Source: Flavobacterium sp. (GTDB lineage: Bacteria; Bacteroidota; Bacteroidia; Flavobacteriales; Flavobacteriaceae). Taken from it: a stretch of 64,000 bases of DNA. A program made the position numbers and the translations under genes. Shown in pieces: positions 1 to 8,880 of this stretch; positions within the stretch are counted from its first letter, which is position 1, and every line of letters begins with the position of its first letter. The stretch is from NCBI RefSeq assembly GCF_039595935.1, contig NZ_JBCNKR010000006.1, positions 1,894,001-1,958,000 on the forward strand, written 5' to 3'. Below the pieces are notes generated by a model. It was not told where the DNA came from. It made no database searches and saw only the letters and a program-made list of their open reading frames with translations.

Positions 1-596
1 GTTTCATTATCAGTAGCGATGGAAGCAGTAAGTTTAATATCGTTTAGTATTTTACCCATTTCAGCAGTTAAGGCTTTACATGCTCCTCCTGTTGTTAAAT
101 CATTAACTAAAAATGAACTTAATGTAACCTGAATATCTTCAATATAGTTTACAATTTTTTGAATTGTGTTAAGACTTATATTATCAGATTCTAATAAGTC
201 ATTAATACTGTTTATTTGGTTTTGTAGAATTTTCCCTTGTTCTGCACTTAAAAGCGAATTTATACCTCCCGAATTTAAATCGTTTACAATGTTTAAGTAA
301 TTACTTGTAATTTTAGCCATAGTGTCAAGAGGTACATAGCCATTAGGTATGCCTCTTTGAGATTTATTTTCTTTTTCGTCAAATAAATTTTTATGTGCAT
401 TTTTGTCGATTTTATGCTCATCAAGATAAAGTTTGTCTATTTTAATGTTCAAGGTCTCTTCGAGATTGGCTATACTACTTTGTGGTATGATTTCATCTTT
501 ATGCCAAAAGCTTTGCCATGAAGACCAAAATTGAGCTTGAGTTGGTTTATAACCTGTTTTAAACCAACCTAGAATAGTATTGATGTTTGTTGCCAT
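1..596 (-). CDS. Modular phage-tail-fibre-like protein, N-terminal part (runs off left edge)
   Basis: An open frame starts at the ATG at 594-596 and continues past base 1, so only about 198 N-terminal residues are visible. The first 45 residues (MATNINTILGWFKTGYKP, then QFW and FWHKD motifs) match the start of the 692-residue protein encoded at 2380-4458. The same repeat modules follow: SGG..SLLSAEQGK and LTTGG..KALTAEMGK separated by helical linkers. It is therefore a tandem paralogue. Repeats of this type are common in tail-fibre or adhesin-like proteins of flavobacterial phages and contractile injection machines; that role is inferred. The small companion gene upstream (695-784) is degenerate compared with the one beside the other copy. 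Confidence 0.75.
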   Translation of the reverse strand, partial: MATNINTILGWFKTGYKPTQAQFWSSWQSFWHKDEIIPQSSIANLEETLNIKIDKLYLDEHKIDKNAHKNLFDEKENKSQRGIPNGYVPLDTMAKITSNYLNIVNDLNSGGINSLLSAEQGKILQNQINSINDLLESDNISLNTIQKIVNYIEDIQVTLSSFLVNDLTTGGACKALTAEMGKILNDIKLTASIATDNE

Positions 597-694
597 ATTA
601 AATTTTTATAAATGATTAAATTTTTAGATCTGGATAAATTGTTAAAAACATTTAAAGGTGATGAAACTTATCACGGTTTTTAAAATTCAAACTT

Positions 695-784
695 TTAAGT
701 TGCAATAAATTGTTTTGAAAAGTATAAGATGTTTTTGTACAGAATTTTAGGTATTTTTTCTATACCTGAAAGTAGATAATCCAT
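695..784 (-). pseudogene. Degenerate copy of the small ORF that precedes the tail-fibre-like gene
   Basis: Read on the minus strand, an ATG at 784 opens 29 codons (MDYLLSGIEKIPKI...). They resemble the first half of the 57-residue ORF at 4471-4644 (MDFLLVRGVRERPKI...), and both sit just upstream of paralogous tail-fibre-like genes. This copy stops early, and similar residues can only be followed further by changing frame, so it looks truncated. Function unknown. Confidence 0.35.
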
Positions 785-1003
785 AGTGGTATTTGTTTTA
801 ATTTGATTACTAAATGTTAGGATAATGTTTTTTGGAAATAACAGAAGGAGTTGTGAAAAACAAAAAGCTATTAGAAAAACGAGGCTGTAAAAGTAGTTTA
901 GAGATATACAAAAACTAAAAAAAACGGACTTGGTTTTTCGGTAATTTCAGTATAAAAACTTTTATTAACGAAGCTTAAAAAATAGGTATAATTAGAAATA
1001 AAG
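785..1003. other. Intergenic stretch, no gene seen
   Basis: Very AT-rich, with stops in all frames. It presumably holds the promoter of the leftward tail-fibre-like unit. I see no clear TAnnTTTG box on the minus strand. Confidence 0.4.
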
Positions 1004-1050
1004 AATCCGGAATGACTCAAAAACATATGTTCTTGAATCATTCCGGGTTT
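1004..1050 (-). terminator. Rho-independent terminator after the 1088-1890 gene pair
   Basis: CCGGAATGA at 1007-1015 pairs with TCATTCCGG at 1038-1046. On the minus strand the stem is followed by a T-rich run. It lies 38 bases beyond the stop of the 127-residue gene and closes that leftward transcription unit. Confidence 0.7.
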
Positions 1051-1087
1051 AAAAAATAATGTTCTTTATTTAGGAATAACTAAAACT

Positions 1088-1471
1088 CTAATTTTGAAGA
1101 TCTATTATTGAATTTGCACAATGGCCGCCTTTTTTCCAGTATTGATAGTCTATCGCCCATAGAATATAGACTAACATCCAGCCAATAACAGAAAGCGTTT
1201 TTAGTTGTTGATTTTTGCCTAAAGCACTACTAATGGTTTCTTCTTTAATACCAAAATTATAACCTCTTCGAGTTCTTAAAGTAGTATTCCACAGCGTACG
1301 AAATTCATAGTTCGCAAATATATCTAAACCAACCGCACCGGTAAAAAAATATTGATTTAAGGTTTTAAGAAAACCCTTTGTCCACGCATTTTTCCAAATA
1401 ACGATGATTATATTAATAGTTGTAAGCGGAATAAAAAGTAGTACCGCAAATAGATATAATATGATTCCCAT
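1088..1471 (-). CDS. Small membrane protein of unknown function
   Basis: 127 residues that I do not recognise. Residues 1-25 form a hydrophobic helix (MGIILYLFAVLLFIPL...) and a second one lies near residues 95-110 (VIGWMLVYILWAIDY), so two membrane spans are likely with a soluble segment between. It starts two bases after the stop of the 138-residue gene upstream, so the two are co-transcribed and end at the hairpin at 1004-1050. It sits downstream of a tail-fibre-like gene and may serve the same locus, but nothing in the sequence shows a role. Confidence 0.6.
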   Translation of the reverse strand: MGIILYLFAVLLFIPLTTINIIIVIWKNAWTKGFLKTLNQYFFTGAVGLDIFANYEFRTLWNTTLRTRRGYNFGIKEETISSALGKNQQLKTLSVIGWMLVYILWAIDYQYWKKGGHCANSIIDLQN

Positions 1472-1473
1472 AA

Positions 1474-1890
1474 TTAAAAATCAAATCTTTTATCATTGTC
1501 TTGTTCAGTAATGTATTTTTTAAGAATATCACTCAGCATCATGGGGGTATTCAGCATAATATTGGATACATAATCAAAAGCAGGTTCCGTTAGAAATCTT
1601 TCATTTTCATTGATAATATTTCCAAATTCATTTTTCTGCTCTTGAAACTCTGGATTTAAAATTGGCTCAAAATTTTCATCACGAACTAAAATTCTTTGTT
1701 CATTGTCTATATGCCAAAGAGGGGTATTTTGAGAAAACATATGACTTATGTTTTCATTGTTTTTTAAGTAATTAATTCGATAATAAATATCCAACAGTTT
1801 TGAATCAAAGTTGATTGATAAACCTGCAATTTGAATAGTTCTTTCTACATTTGCAAAAAGGGAATTGTTTGAAATTTTTTGTTGTAACAT
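1474..1890 (-). CDS. Hypothetical soluble protein next to tail-fibre-like genes
   Basis: 138 residues, no signal peptide, acidic, no motif I recognise. It begins MLQQKISNNSLFANVERTIQ and ends EQDNDKRFDF. It forms a tight pair with the membrane protein at 1088-1471, with a two-base gap. Both lie downstream of the 692-residue tail-fibre-like gene on the same strand, after about 490 bases of apparently non-coding DNA, so they probably have their own promoter. A chaperone or accessory role for the tail-fibre-like protein is only a guess from position. Confidence 0.6.
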   Translation of the reverse strand: MLQQKISNNSLFANVERTIQIAGLSINFDSKLLDIYYRINYLKNNENISHMFSQNTPLWHIDNEQRILVRDENFEPILNPEFQEQKNEFGNIINENERFLTEPAFDYVSNIMLNTPMMLSDILKKYITEQDNDKRFDF

Positions 1891-2379
1891 AATTTTTGTT
1901 TTTTATAATTATTTGTTTTATCGGATTTTCTCTATATAGTATATAGTGCTTTAGTTGCCATATGTTATTTTTAATTGTTTAATAAATGTTTTTTAAGGAA
2001 TTAGGTTGGTTGAAGTTTAGTTTTAGCAGTATCATTAAGTTCAGAAAATAATAAACCTTTTTAATTTTAAGATTTAAAAGCAGGTTGAAAGAGTGCGAAG
2101 AAAGGAAATATTGATTCAATTTTTTCCCTATAAATTGAAAACAGGCTCTAAATATTCATCCTTAACTAAAAAAAAATTATTGATAACCAAAAGAGTTAAT
2201 TTGTGAAAAAGTTTATTGAAGGTTATTCTCTTTGTTTTTGTAAATAATTGATTATATAGCAGATTTTTAGTTTAGAATCGAAGTTTAATGATTGATCATG
2301 TAATTAGACAATTCATTCTATATTTTTCGGATATGAATTTGTTTGAAATTTTCTGAATCTTTGATATACCGACATTTAT
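1891..2379. other. Intergenic stretch of about 490 bases, no gene seen
   Basis: AT-rich, frequent stops in all frames, no convincing ORF or terminator hairpin. It must contain the 3' end of the tail-fibre-like transcript and the promoter of the 138/127-residue pair, but I cannot point to either. Confidence 0.4.
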
Positions 2380-4458
2380 CTATCTAATTTTTTCAATATA
2401 AGTTGCCTTATTTACATTTGTAATTTTCCAGGAAACATTTTGACCAGAAGCGTTTGTACTATCAGCATAACCTAAAGTCATTGCAAATACAAAGTTGAAA
2501 GATGCTTGCGAAGCTGGTAAATCAGCATTGTTACTGGCATTTGTAAGTGAATAATCTGTATATTGTACAACAACGCTTGAGCCGTTATCAGTTTTTAAGG
2601 GAAGAATTATACCTGACCAAGATGTATAACTGGTTTCTATTATTTCTGAGAAAAATGTATCGTAAAAAGCAGTATTATTACTTCCATTAGGAATAGATAA
2701 ATTACTTTTTTCATAAATTTTCAATTGGTTCCATCTTGGTCCGCCTATTGTTCTGTAAAAAAATCCATTATTTACTTGCATAAAAACTTCTAATTTTACA
2801 ACGTTAGGCATAACTGTACCAGTATTTTTAGATAAAGTAATACGATTAAACATTTTTATTGAGAAAAAACCATTATTAGAAATGCTGCCGATTTGGCTTG
2901 CGACAGTTTGTGCCGTATTAGTAGTATTAACACCTGCATATGCTTCTGCTGTTACACTAGCGGGGGAATTGTAAGCTAATAATATTGCGCTTCCATCATC
3001 TTCAATAATCTTATATTTTTTGCCATCATGTGTTGTCCATAATTTACCGTTTGAATCACGCTCAATTGCACCATTTTGTGGAGTAGTGGTAAGTGTACCA
3101 TTAGGAATTATTAATGGAGGGGTAGAAATTGTACCAGCTGCAGTAGTAATAAAATCATTTGTAACAGCAACAGTTCCTGATTTATTTGGCCATTTTAAGA
3201 TGTTGTTTTGTAATGGATTATAATATGGAATTATTTGAGTATAATTATTATTTGGAGAAATCCATTTTATAGTTTCATATCCATATTGAGTTTTTTGATA
3301 TCCGCCAATTCCAGCATAGTATAATTGTGCAATAAACATATCCTCAATCATTTGAGTTGTATAAAGTATATTACCAGTGCTATTACTTACTTTTATACCT
3401 AAATTAAAATTCCAAACAGCTTTGATTGTTTGAGTTGTAGTTTTTAAATTTTCCCACCAATTAAATAATTTAGATCGACTGATAACTTTGTTATCTTCGG
3501 TAACAGCAGAAGTAATTTGAGTCTCTGAATCTGTAGCAATGGTTGCGGTTAATTTTTTGTTTTCTAGCATTTTACCCATTTCAGCAGTAAGTGCTTTTGT
3601 TGCACCTCCTGTAGTAAGATCATTTACTAAAATAGCATTTAATGATAATTGCACTTCTTCAATTGCATCAACAATTTCCTGAATTGTATCAAGATTGATA
3701 TTATCAGATTTTAATATAGTATTAATTCCATTTATTTGATTTTGCAGTACTTTACCCTGTTCAGCACTCAAAAGTGAAGTCGAACCTCCTGATACTAAAT
3801 CATTGACAATATCCAAATATTGACTGGCTAATTTTGTAAAATTGTTTAAAGGAGCATAACCGCCAGAAATACCTTTTTGAGATTTATCTTCTTTGTTTGC
3901 CTGCAAAAATTTTCCCATCTCTGCGGTCAATGCTTTTGTTGTGCCTCCTGTTGTTAAATCATTTACAAAAATATTATTTAATGAAGTCTGAATTCCTTCA
4001 ACTGCATCTACAACTTTTTGCAAAGTATTTAAACTCAGATTATTTGATGCTAATAGCGCATTAATTTTGTTGATTTCGATTTTTAAAATTACGCCTTGTT
4101 CAGCACTTAAAATTGAATTTGAACCACCTGTTGTTAAATTGTCAATAATACTTAAATATTGGTTGGCTATTTTTTTAAATTCATCTAGAGGTGCATAACC
4201 TCCAGCAATGCCTTTATTTGCTGTGTCTTCTTTTTTAGAAAGCAACTCGGTATGCGCATTTATATCGTTTTTGTGTTCTTGAAATTGAGATTTATCAATT
4301 TTTGTATTTAATATAGTTTCAAGTTCCTCAATATCTTTAAAAGGAACTTTGTCATGTTTATGTCGAAAAGAATCCCAAGTATCCCAGAACTGATTCTGAG
4401 AAGGTTTAAAGCCGGTTTGAAACCATTTCTTTATCGTATTTAATGTTTGAATTGCCAT
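2380..4458 (-). CDS. Modular phage-tail-fibre-like protein
   Basis: 692 residues. The N-terminal ~45 residues (IKKWFQTGFKP, QFWDTWDSFRHKHD) look like an attachment head shared with the paralogue at 1-596. Residues ~75-330 are repeats of about 100 residues built from SGG..SLLSAEQGK / helix / LTTGG..KALTAEMGK units, twice over. The C-terminal third lacks these repeats, is rich in Asn, Thr and Gly, and ends in a beta-rich region that could be a receptor-binding or carbohydrate-binding tip. No signal peptide is visible, which fits assembly in the cytoplasm. The family resemblance is to tail fibres of Bacteroidota phages or injection systems; no other structural phage genes are present, so a remnant or orphan module is possible. 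Confidence 0.75.
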   Translation of the reverse strand: MAIQTLNTIKKWFQTGFKPSQNQFWDTWDSFRHKHDKVPFKDIEELETILNTKIDKSQFQEHKNDINAHTELLSKKEDTANKGIAGGYAPLDEFKKIANQYLSIIDNLTTGGSNSILSAEQGVILKIEINKINALLASNNLSLNTLQKVVDAVEGIQTSLNNIFVNDLTTGGTTKALTAEMGKFLQANKEDKSQKGISGGYAPLNNFTKLASQYLDIVNDLVSGGSTSLLSAEQGKVLQNQINGINTILKSDNINLDTIQEIVDAIEEVQLSLNAILVNDLTTGGATKALTAEMGKMLENKKLTATIATDSETQITSAVTEDNKVISRSKLFNWWENLKTTTQTIKAVWNFNLGIKVSNSTGNILYTTQMIEDMFIAQLYYAGIGGYQKTQYGYETIKWISPNNNYTQIIPYYNPLQNNILKWPNKSGTVAVTNDFITTAAGTISTPPLIIPNGTLTTTPQNGAIERDSNGKLWTTHDGKKYKIIEDDGSAILLAYNSPASVTAEAYAGVNTTNTAQTVASQIGSISNNGFFSIKMFNRITLSKNTGTVMPNVVKLEVFMQVNNGFFYRTIGGPRWNQLKIYEKSNLSIPNGSNNTAFYDTFFSEIIETSYTSWSGIILPLKTDNGSSVVVQYTDYSLTNASNNADLPASQASFNFVFAMTLGYADSTNASGQNVSWKITNVNKATYIEKIR

Positions 4459-4470
4459 GTTTTTTTATGA

Positions 4471-4644
4471 TTACGTTATAATTTCTAATAAAGTTATTGC
4501 TGATAAATAAGTGGTAAAATAATGGTCGGTAATTGCTGTTGTTTGAAAATGATAGCAGAATAATCCCTTTGATAAAAAACAAGAATTATTCTTGTCTGGA
4601 ATTTTAGGCCTTTCTCGTACGCCTCTTACTAATAGAAAATCCAT
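4471..4644 (-). CDS. Small 57-residue protein preceding the tail-fibre-like gene
   Basis: An ATG at 4642-4644 opens 57 codons ending with TAA at 4471-4473, 12 bases before the tail-fibre-like gene. The protein starts MDFLLVRGVRERPKIPDKN and ends TYLSAITLLEIIT. I do not recognise it. A shorter, damaged relative sits in the same place before the paralogous gene at 1-596, which supports its being a real member of the unit rather than a chance ORF. Codon use is as AT-rich as its neighbours. Confidence 0.5.
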   Translation of the reverse strand: MDFLLVRGVRERPKIPDKNNSCFLSKGLFCYHFQTTAITDHYFTTYLSAITLLEIIT

Positions 4645-4809
4645 AATGGCTTATTTTTAAAATTGATTAATAATAAAGTTGAGTGATATTTTTTTTATTG
4701 AATAGGAAGGATTAATAAAAATTGTAATAGAAACAATTTGGATAAATTTTTGATTTTTGGAGGAAACAAAAGTAGGAAAAGGAATATATTTTTGATGAAA
4801 ATCTAGCCT

Positions 4810-4862
4810 TTGAATTCAGTAGTTTCAGCAAGTAAAGAACCTGCTGAAACTACTGAATTCAA
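4810..4862. repeat. Perfect 21-bp inverted repeat between divergent units
   Basis: TTGAATTCAGTAGTTTCAGC at 4810-4829 plus one further base pairs perfectly with its reverse complement at 4842-4862 around an 11-base loop. It lies between the divergent starts at 4644 and 4928, and no long T-run follows on either strand. A simple terminator is therefore only one possibility. Confidence 0.75.
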
Positions 4863-4927
4863 GGAGTTTATTTTTCTATAATGATCAACATCAAGATTAC
4901 TTTTGCTCTCAGAAAAACACCTTAGAA

Positions 4928-6307
4928 ATGAGTAAAAATGTAATTCATAATTTCAATCTTTCAATAAAAAATAATTCATCTATAAAAAGTTCAGAAGAAT
5001 TAAAAGAAGCTTTTATCAAGGAATTGGCTAAAGTTTCAAAAGAAATGAGACAGCAAAACGATATAGAAAAACTTTGGCTGGAATACAAAAATCAAAATAC
5101 GACTGATATTTTAAATCATTCTAATTCTTCAATATTAGAAGAAGTTTTTGAAATTTCTAAGCAGGAACAGAGCAAATCTGATGGGAAATCATTTAATAAT
5201 CTTCTTTCTGTATCAGAGATTTCAAAACAAAATTCTTTCGCAACAGCATCTCAATATTTTACAACTCCTATCGAAGGAGGCGCTTCTAATAACAATGGAG
5301 GAATCACCTTGGATTCTTCTGCATTGGATAGCAATACTCCTTCGATTCATGGAGACGAAAAAGATATTTTAAATAGTATTTCAGTTGATAAAATCTATCC
5401 AAATGTATCTTTACAGCAAAGTTTTAGATTACCAGAAAATCTTCAGGAAAATAATGAGCCTTCAATAGAAGTGATCAAAACAGAAATCAAAAACAAATTA
5501 GAAATTGCAACGAATGCTAATGATACAGCAGCAATAAATTATTGGAATGCTATTTTAAAAGCTTTTGATGAAGGTGCTAAAGCAAGTGATTTCGACGAAA
5601 AACCAGATCACATTTTGTTTACTCAGATGTATGCAGGTTTAAAAACGATAAATTCATCAGCTTTTACGATTCAAAACTTTAATTGGGAAAGCCTTCGTAA
5701 AAAAATGATTGATGCAATAGATACTAATATACTAAAAGGGTCTATTTCTAAAGTAAATAAAACACGCTGGGAAACTATTAAAAATCAAATTTTAAATGAA
5801 AAAACAAACATTGCAAATCTTTTTGAGCGATATGATGAATTGTTTTTATTGTTAAAAGAAGTTGAGGGACTTAATGCTTTGCCAAATAGTATTAGCATAA
5901 CGACTAAAACTAAAATATATCCTAATTTAAGTGCAGATAAAATATACGCTTCTATAGGAAAAGAAGATGTTTATGTATTCCTTAAACAAGTTAGTGAAAC
6001 CAATTTTGACGGAAGCGGGGTAAACAAAGGAGCGGTTAAAATCAAGAATACTAATGCCATTTCGTTTATTGCTGGAGAAAATCTGGAATTTTTTGTCGAT
6101 GAAGCTTTTATAAATCAGAAAGTAAATCAAAAAGAAAATATTAATTGGATAATTTATAATATCGATACTAATAAACAGGATATCTTTAAAAATGAAGGCA
6201 CTTTATTCAGTTATAATTTTGATACTCCTGGAACATACAGAATTGATGCTTATGGACACAACCATACTGTAAAACAGAAAAAAGCGCAGCTGCAGCTACT
6301 TTCATAG
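4928..6307 (+). CDS. N-terminal part of a frameshifted peptidoglycan-hydrolase toxin
   Basis: 459 residues up to a premature stop. The start (MSKNVIHNFNLSIKN) has no signal peptide. Residues ~10-60 are helical and charged, and the remainder leads into Ig/PKD-like beta domains (NLSADKIYASIG..., then a domain ending GTYRIDAYGHNH). At 6278-6283 there is a run of six A bases. Adding one A would join this frame directly to the one continuing at 6301 (KSAAAATFIELKIVG...), giving one protein of about 1,303 residues with the next entry. The stop at 6305-6307 is therefore probably a recent lesion, a sequencing error, or, less likely, a programmed slip. Confidence 0.7.
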   Translation: MSKNVIHNFNLSIKNNSSIKSSEELKEAFIKELAKVSKEMRQQNDIEKLWLEYKNQNTTDILNHSNSSILEEVFEISKQEQSKSDGKSFNNLLSVSEISKQNSFATASQYFTTPIEGGASNNNGGITLDSSALDSNTPSIHGDEKDILNSISVDKIYPNVSLQQSFRLPENLQENNEPSIEVIKTEIKNKLEIATNANDTAAINYWNAILKAFDEGAKASDFDEKPDHILFTQMYAGLKTINSSAFTIQNFNWESLRKKMIDAIDTNILKGSISKVNKTRWETIKNQILNEKTNIANLFERYDELFLLLKEVEGLNALPNSISITTKTKIYPNLSADKIYASIGKEDVYVFLKQVSETNFDGSGVNKGAVKIKNTNAISFIAGENLEFFVDEAFINQKVNQKENINWIIYNIDTNKQDIFKNEGTLFSYNFDTPGTYRIDAYGHNHTVKQKKAQLQLLS

Positions 6308-6540
6308 AGCTAAAAATAGTCGGACAAGACATTGTAATTACACCTCCTGCAATTGCTAAAAATGAATTTATAAGACCTTTTGCAGAAGAAAAAACATTTA
6401 AAGTTTCTCTTAAAAATACGGCGATAAAAACATTAAATCCGATAAAGCTTTATTATCAGATTGAAACTGTTATTTCAGGAAAAAGTGTTGTTATTTCAGA
6501 AGAAAGAGAATTAGATTCAACAGGTATTATCAAAATTGCA

Positions 6541-8838
6541 ATGCCAGATTTAGGTATTTATAAAATTAAAGTTGCCAGCAAAGACCAATATGGATTAAAT
6601 AAGGAATTTAAAACTTCGGTAATTAAAAATGAGGTTATAAGTATTGGTGCGGTTGGAAAAAGTTCAGGAAGTAATATATTCTTGTCAGGAATTGCAAACA
6701 GTGAGTTGACCTTAGAAGCCAAGACTTTCAAAATAAATCCTCCAACAGATGATGAGAAAGAAGATGTGCGATGGATGATTTATGATTCTAGTGGGAAACC
6801 TTATTTAACTTCAGGCACTGATCTATTTATAGATAAAAAAGACTCTCAAAGAAATTATATTCATAAATGGAAAGAATTTACGATGACACTTCCGCAGAAG
6901 GCAGGTCATTATACAGTAGAGGCTTTTAGTGATCGTCAAAAAGGGGGTAAATCAGGTGCTATTTTCAAAATAGAGATCAAACAACCAGAAATAACCGAAG
7001 CTTGGTGGGCATGGAGTGGAGGAAGTAAAAAAACAAGCTCTGGTTTTTCAGGAGAAAGCAACTATATTACAGCTCTTATTCCACATTATGAGAATCAGAA
7101 GGTTAGAGTTTATTTTTATTTGAACGATGCAAAAACAAACCATCATATTGATATAGAAACAAATAGTAAAGGTGAAATTTTTGAAGAAGTTAAATTCGAT
7201 GAAGCTTTTCAAAAAGCAATAGGATTGGGAAGTAAAAGAAATGTCAAAATTGGTTTTAAACTCTTAGGAATTCAGAACAGTAAACCATACCCATTTAAAT
7301 CACCAGCTAATTACGATGCTAATACAACTTTGTCTCTTACAACAGATAAAAAAGTACTCGATGTTTACTTTACCTATGATGGAGTTCGTGTAAATCCGCT
7401 TACTCCCGTGCCATACGGAGCTAAAGTAAAAGGAATCGTTAAAACCCTAAACATGGTAGGAAGTGAAGTAGTATTAAAAGTTCGTAGAAAAAATGCACAA
7501 CATTCACAGCTGAAAATGAAAACTATTGTTAAAAGCGAAGGAGAAGCTTCTATTTCATTTGTTTTAGACAAAAAATGGCGTCCAATAACTCCGTTATTTG
7601 GCACTGAAGATTCTTATTATTTAGGAATGGAAGGTGTTGAATCTAGACTTTATTTGGAGAATGGGTTGAATGCGGTTGTAGGAGATTTTAATAACATAGC
7701 TAATAAAAAACAAATAATTAATGAAAATGATCCACAATTAATCTGGGGAGCGAAAGTGAGTAAAGATTTTAGAATCAAAGTAGTGCAAATTTGTAAAGAA
7801 CTTTGGCCTAATAATATACTGGAAATGGCAAATGGGCTTATGGCTGTAATGAATAGAGAGACTGCGGGTACGTTTGCTCCACATCAAATAGAAGGTAAAA
7901 AGTTAATTCCAAAAGATCAAGTTACTAAAGATTCTTTTAATAAATATAAAGATGGAAAAAGACTTTCAAGGGCGGTAGGACTGGTTCAATTTACTCAATC
8001 AGCACTTTCTCAGATGGGAGAATATAAAGGAGGAGGATTTGATGAGCTTCATGAATTGAAACTTCAATATGCTAATATGACCCAATTAGATCAATTAAAT
8101 AAAGTTAAAAAATATATTGAGAGTGTAAAAACCTTACCTAAAATACCTGAAGATATATATATTGCTGTCTTTGCTCCTGCTTTTGTTGGAAATGATTTAA
8201 ATGAAACTATGTATGAATTAGGAACAACAAATTATAATGAAAATGCAAGCTTGGATGTTGATAAAAAGAAGAATGGGATACAAATGAGAGAATTAATTAC
8301 AGAATATTATAGTAGTTTACATGACGGTGAGTATGGAAGAAACATATGGCGTAATCCACTTGATAAAATGGAATTAAGAGGATGGTACAGTACTTGGAGA
8401 CCAGAAGATAGTAATCACGGCGTGGTTCCTACAAGAAGTTCAGGGAAACATGATGGACTTGATTTATACGCTCCTGTCGGAACTCCTATATTTGCTTGTG
8501 TCGATGGTATGCGTGTAAGGGTTGGACCTGATGTTTCTGATAGTTATGGTAAAACAATAACAATCCGAGGATTTTATGAAGGAAAGGAATATCATTTCTT
8601 TTATGCCCATTTAAGTGAAGTAAATCTGAATGTCGGAGAAAAGGTAAAAGCCGGAATGAAGATTGGTAAAAGTGGAAAAACAGGAAATGCAAAGAATTTA
8701 TTAGCGAAGCAAGAGCATTTGCATTTTGAAGTAAGAAAATCAAATGCTAGTCAAGGGGCTGGGATACATCCACTTGAATCGATTTTGGAACTGAAAAATG
8801 TCGTTAACTTAAATCCAGATAGAGAAAAACAAAAATAA
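6541..8838 (+). CDS. C-terminal part: Ig-like repeats, transglycosylase-like and M23 peptidase domains
   Basis: The first ATG in this frame is at 6541, but the frame is open from 6247 and clearly continues the protein begun at 4928. Residues 1-~420 are further Ig-like domains (for example SIGAVGKSSG..., ITEAWWAWSGG...). Residues ~440-620 look like a lysozyme or lytic-transglycosylase fold, with a candidate catalytic Glu in MNRETAGTF followed by AVGLVQFT. The last ~130 residues are an M23 (LytM) endopeptidase with the zinc motifs GKHDGLDLYAP and EHLHFEVR and the conserved FYAHLS. The protein would cut both glycan and peptide bonds. Three lipoprotein genes follow. Known families of this design are type VI or related secreted effectors; that assignment is inferred. 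Confidence 0.8.
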   Translation: MPDLGIYKIKVASKDQYGLNKEFKTSVIKNEVISIGAVGKSSGSNIFLSGIANSELTLEAKTFKINPPTDDEKEDVRWMIYDSSGKPYLTSGTDLFIDKKDSQRNYIHKWKEFTMTLPQKAGHYTVEAFSDRQKGGKSGAIFKIEIKQPEITEAWWAWSGGSKKTSSGFSGESNYITALIPHYENQKVRVYFYLNDAKTNHHIDIETNSKGEIFEEVKFDEAFQKAIGLGSKRNVKIGFKLLGIQNSKPYPFKSPANYDANTTLSLTTDKKVLDVYFTYDGVRVNPLTPVPYGAKVKGIVKTLNMVGSEVVLKVRRKNAQHSQLKMKTIVKSEGEASISFVLDKKWRPITPLFGTEDSYYLGMEGVESRLYLENGLNAVVGDFNNIANKKQIINENDPQLIWGAKVSKDFRIKVVQICKELWPNNILEMANGLMAVMNRETAGTFAPHQIEGKKLIPKDQVTKDSFNKYKDGKRLSRAVGLVQFTQSALSQMGEYKGGGFDELHELKLQYANMTQLDQLNKVKKYIESVKTLPKIPEDIYIAVFAPAFVGNDLNETMYELGTTNYNENASLDVDKKKNGIQMRELITEYYSSLHDGEYGRNIWRNPLDKMELRGWYSTWRPEDSNHGVVPTRSSGKHDGLDLYAPVGTPIFACVDGMRVRVGPDVSDSYGKTITIRGFYEGKEYHFFYAHLSEVNLNVGEKVKAGMKIGKSGKTGNAKNLLAKQEHLHFEVRKSNASQGAGIHPLESILELKNVVNLNPDREKQK

Positions 8839-8880
8839 TTAGCTGAAGATTTAATATTTTAGCATTAAAAATAAATTGAT

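Noticed and set aside
6278..6307. Programmed -1 frameshift in the hydrolase gene
   Set aside because: The run reads CAG AAA AAA GCG in the first frame, which lacks the usual X-XXY-YYZ heptamer, and I see no clear downstream stem. A one-base loss in the A-run explains the break more simply, though slippage is not excluded.
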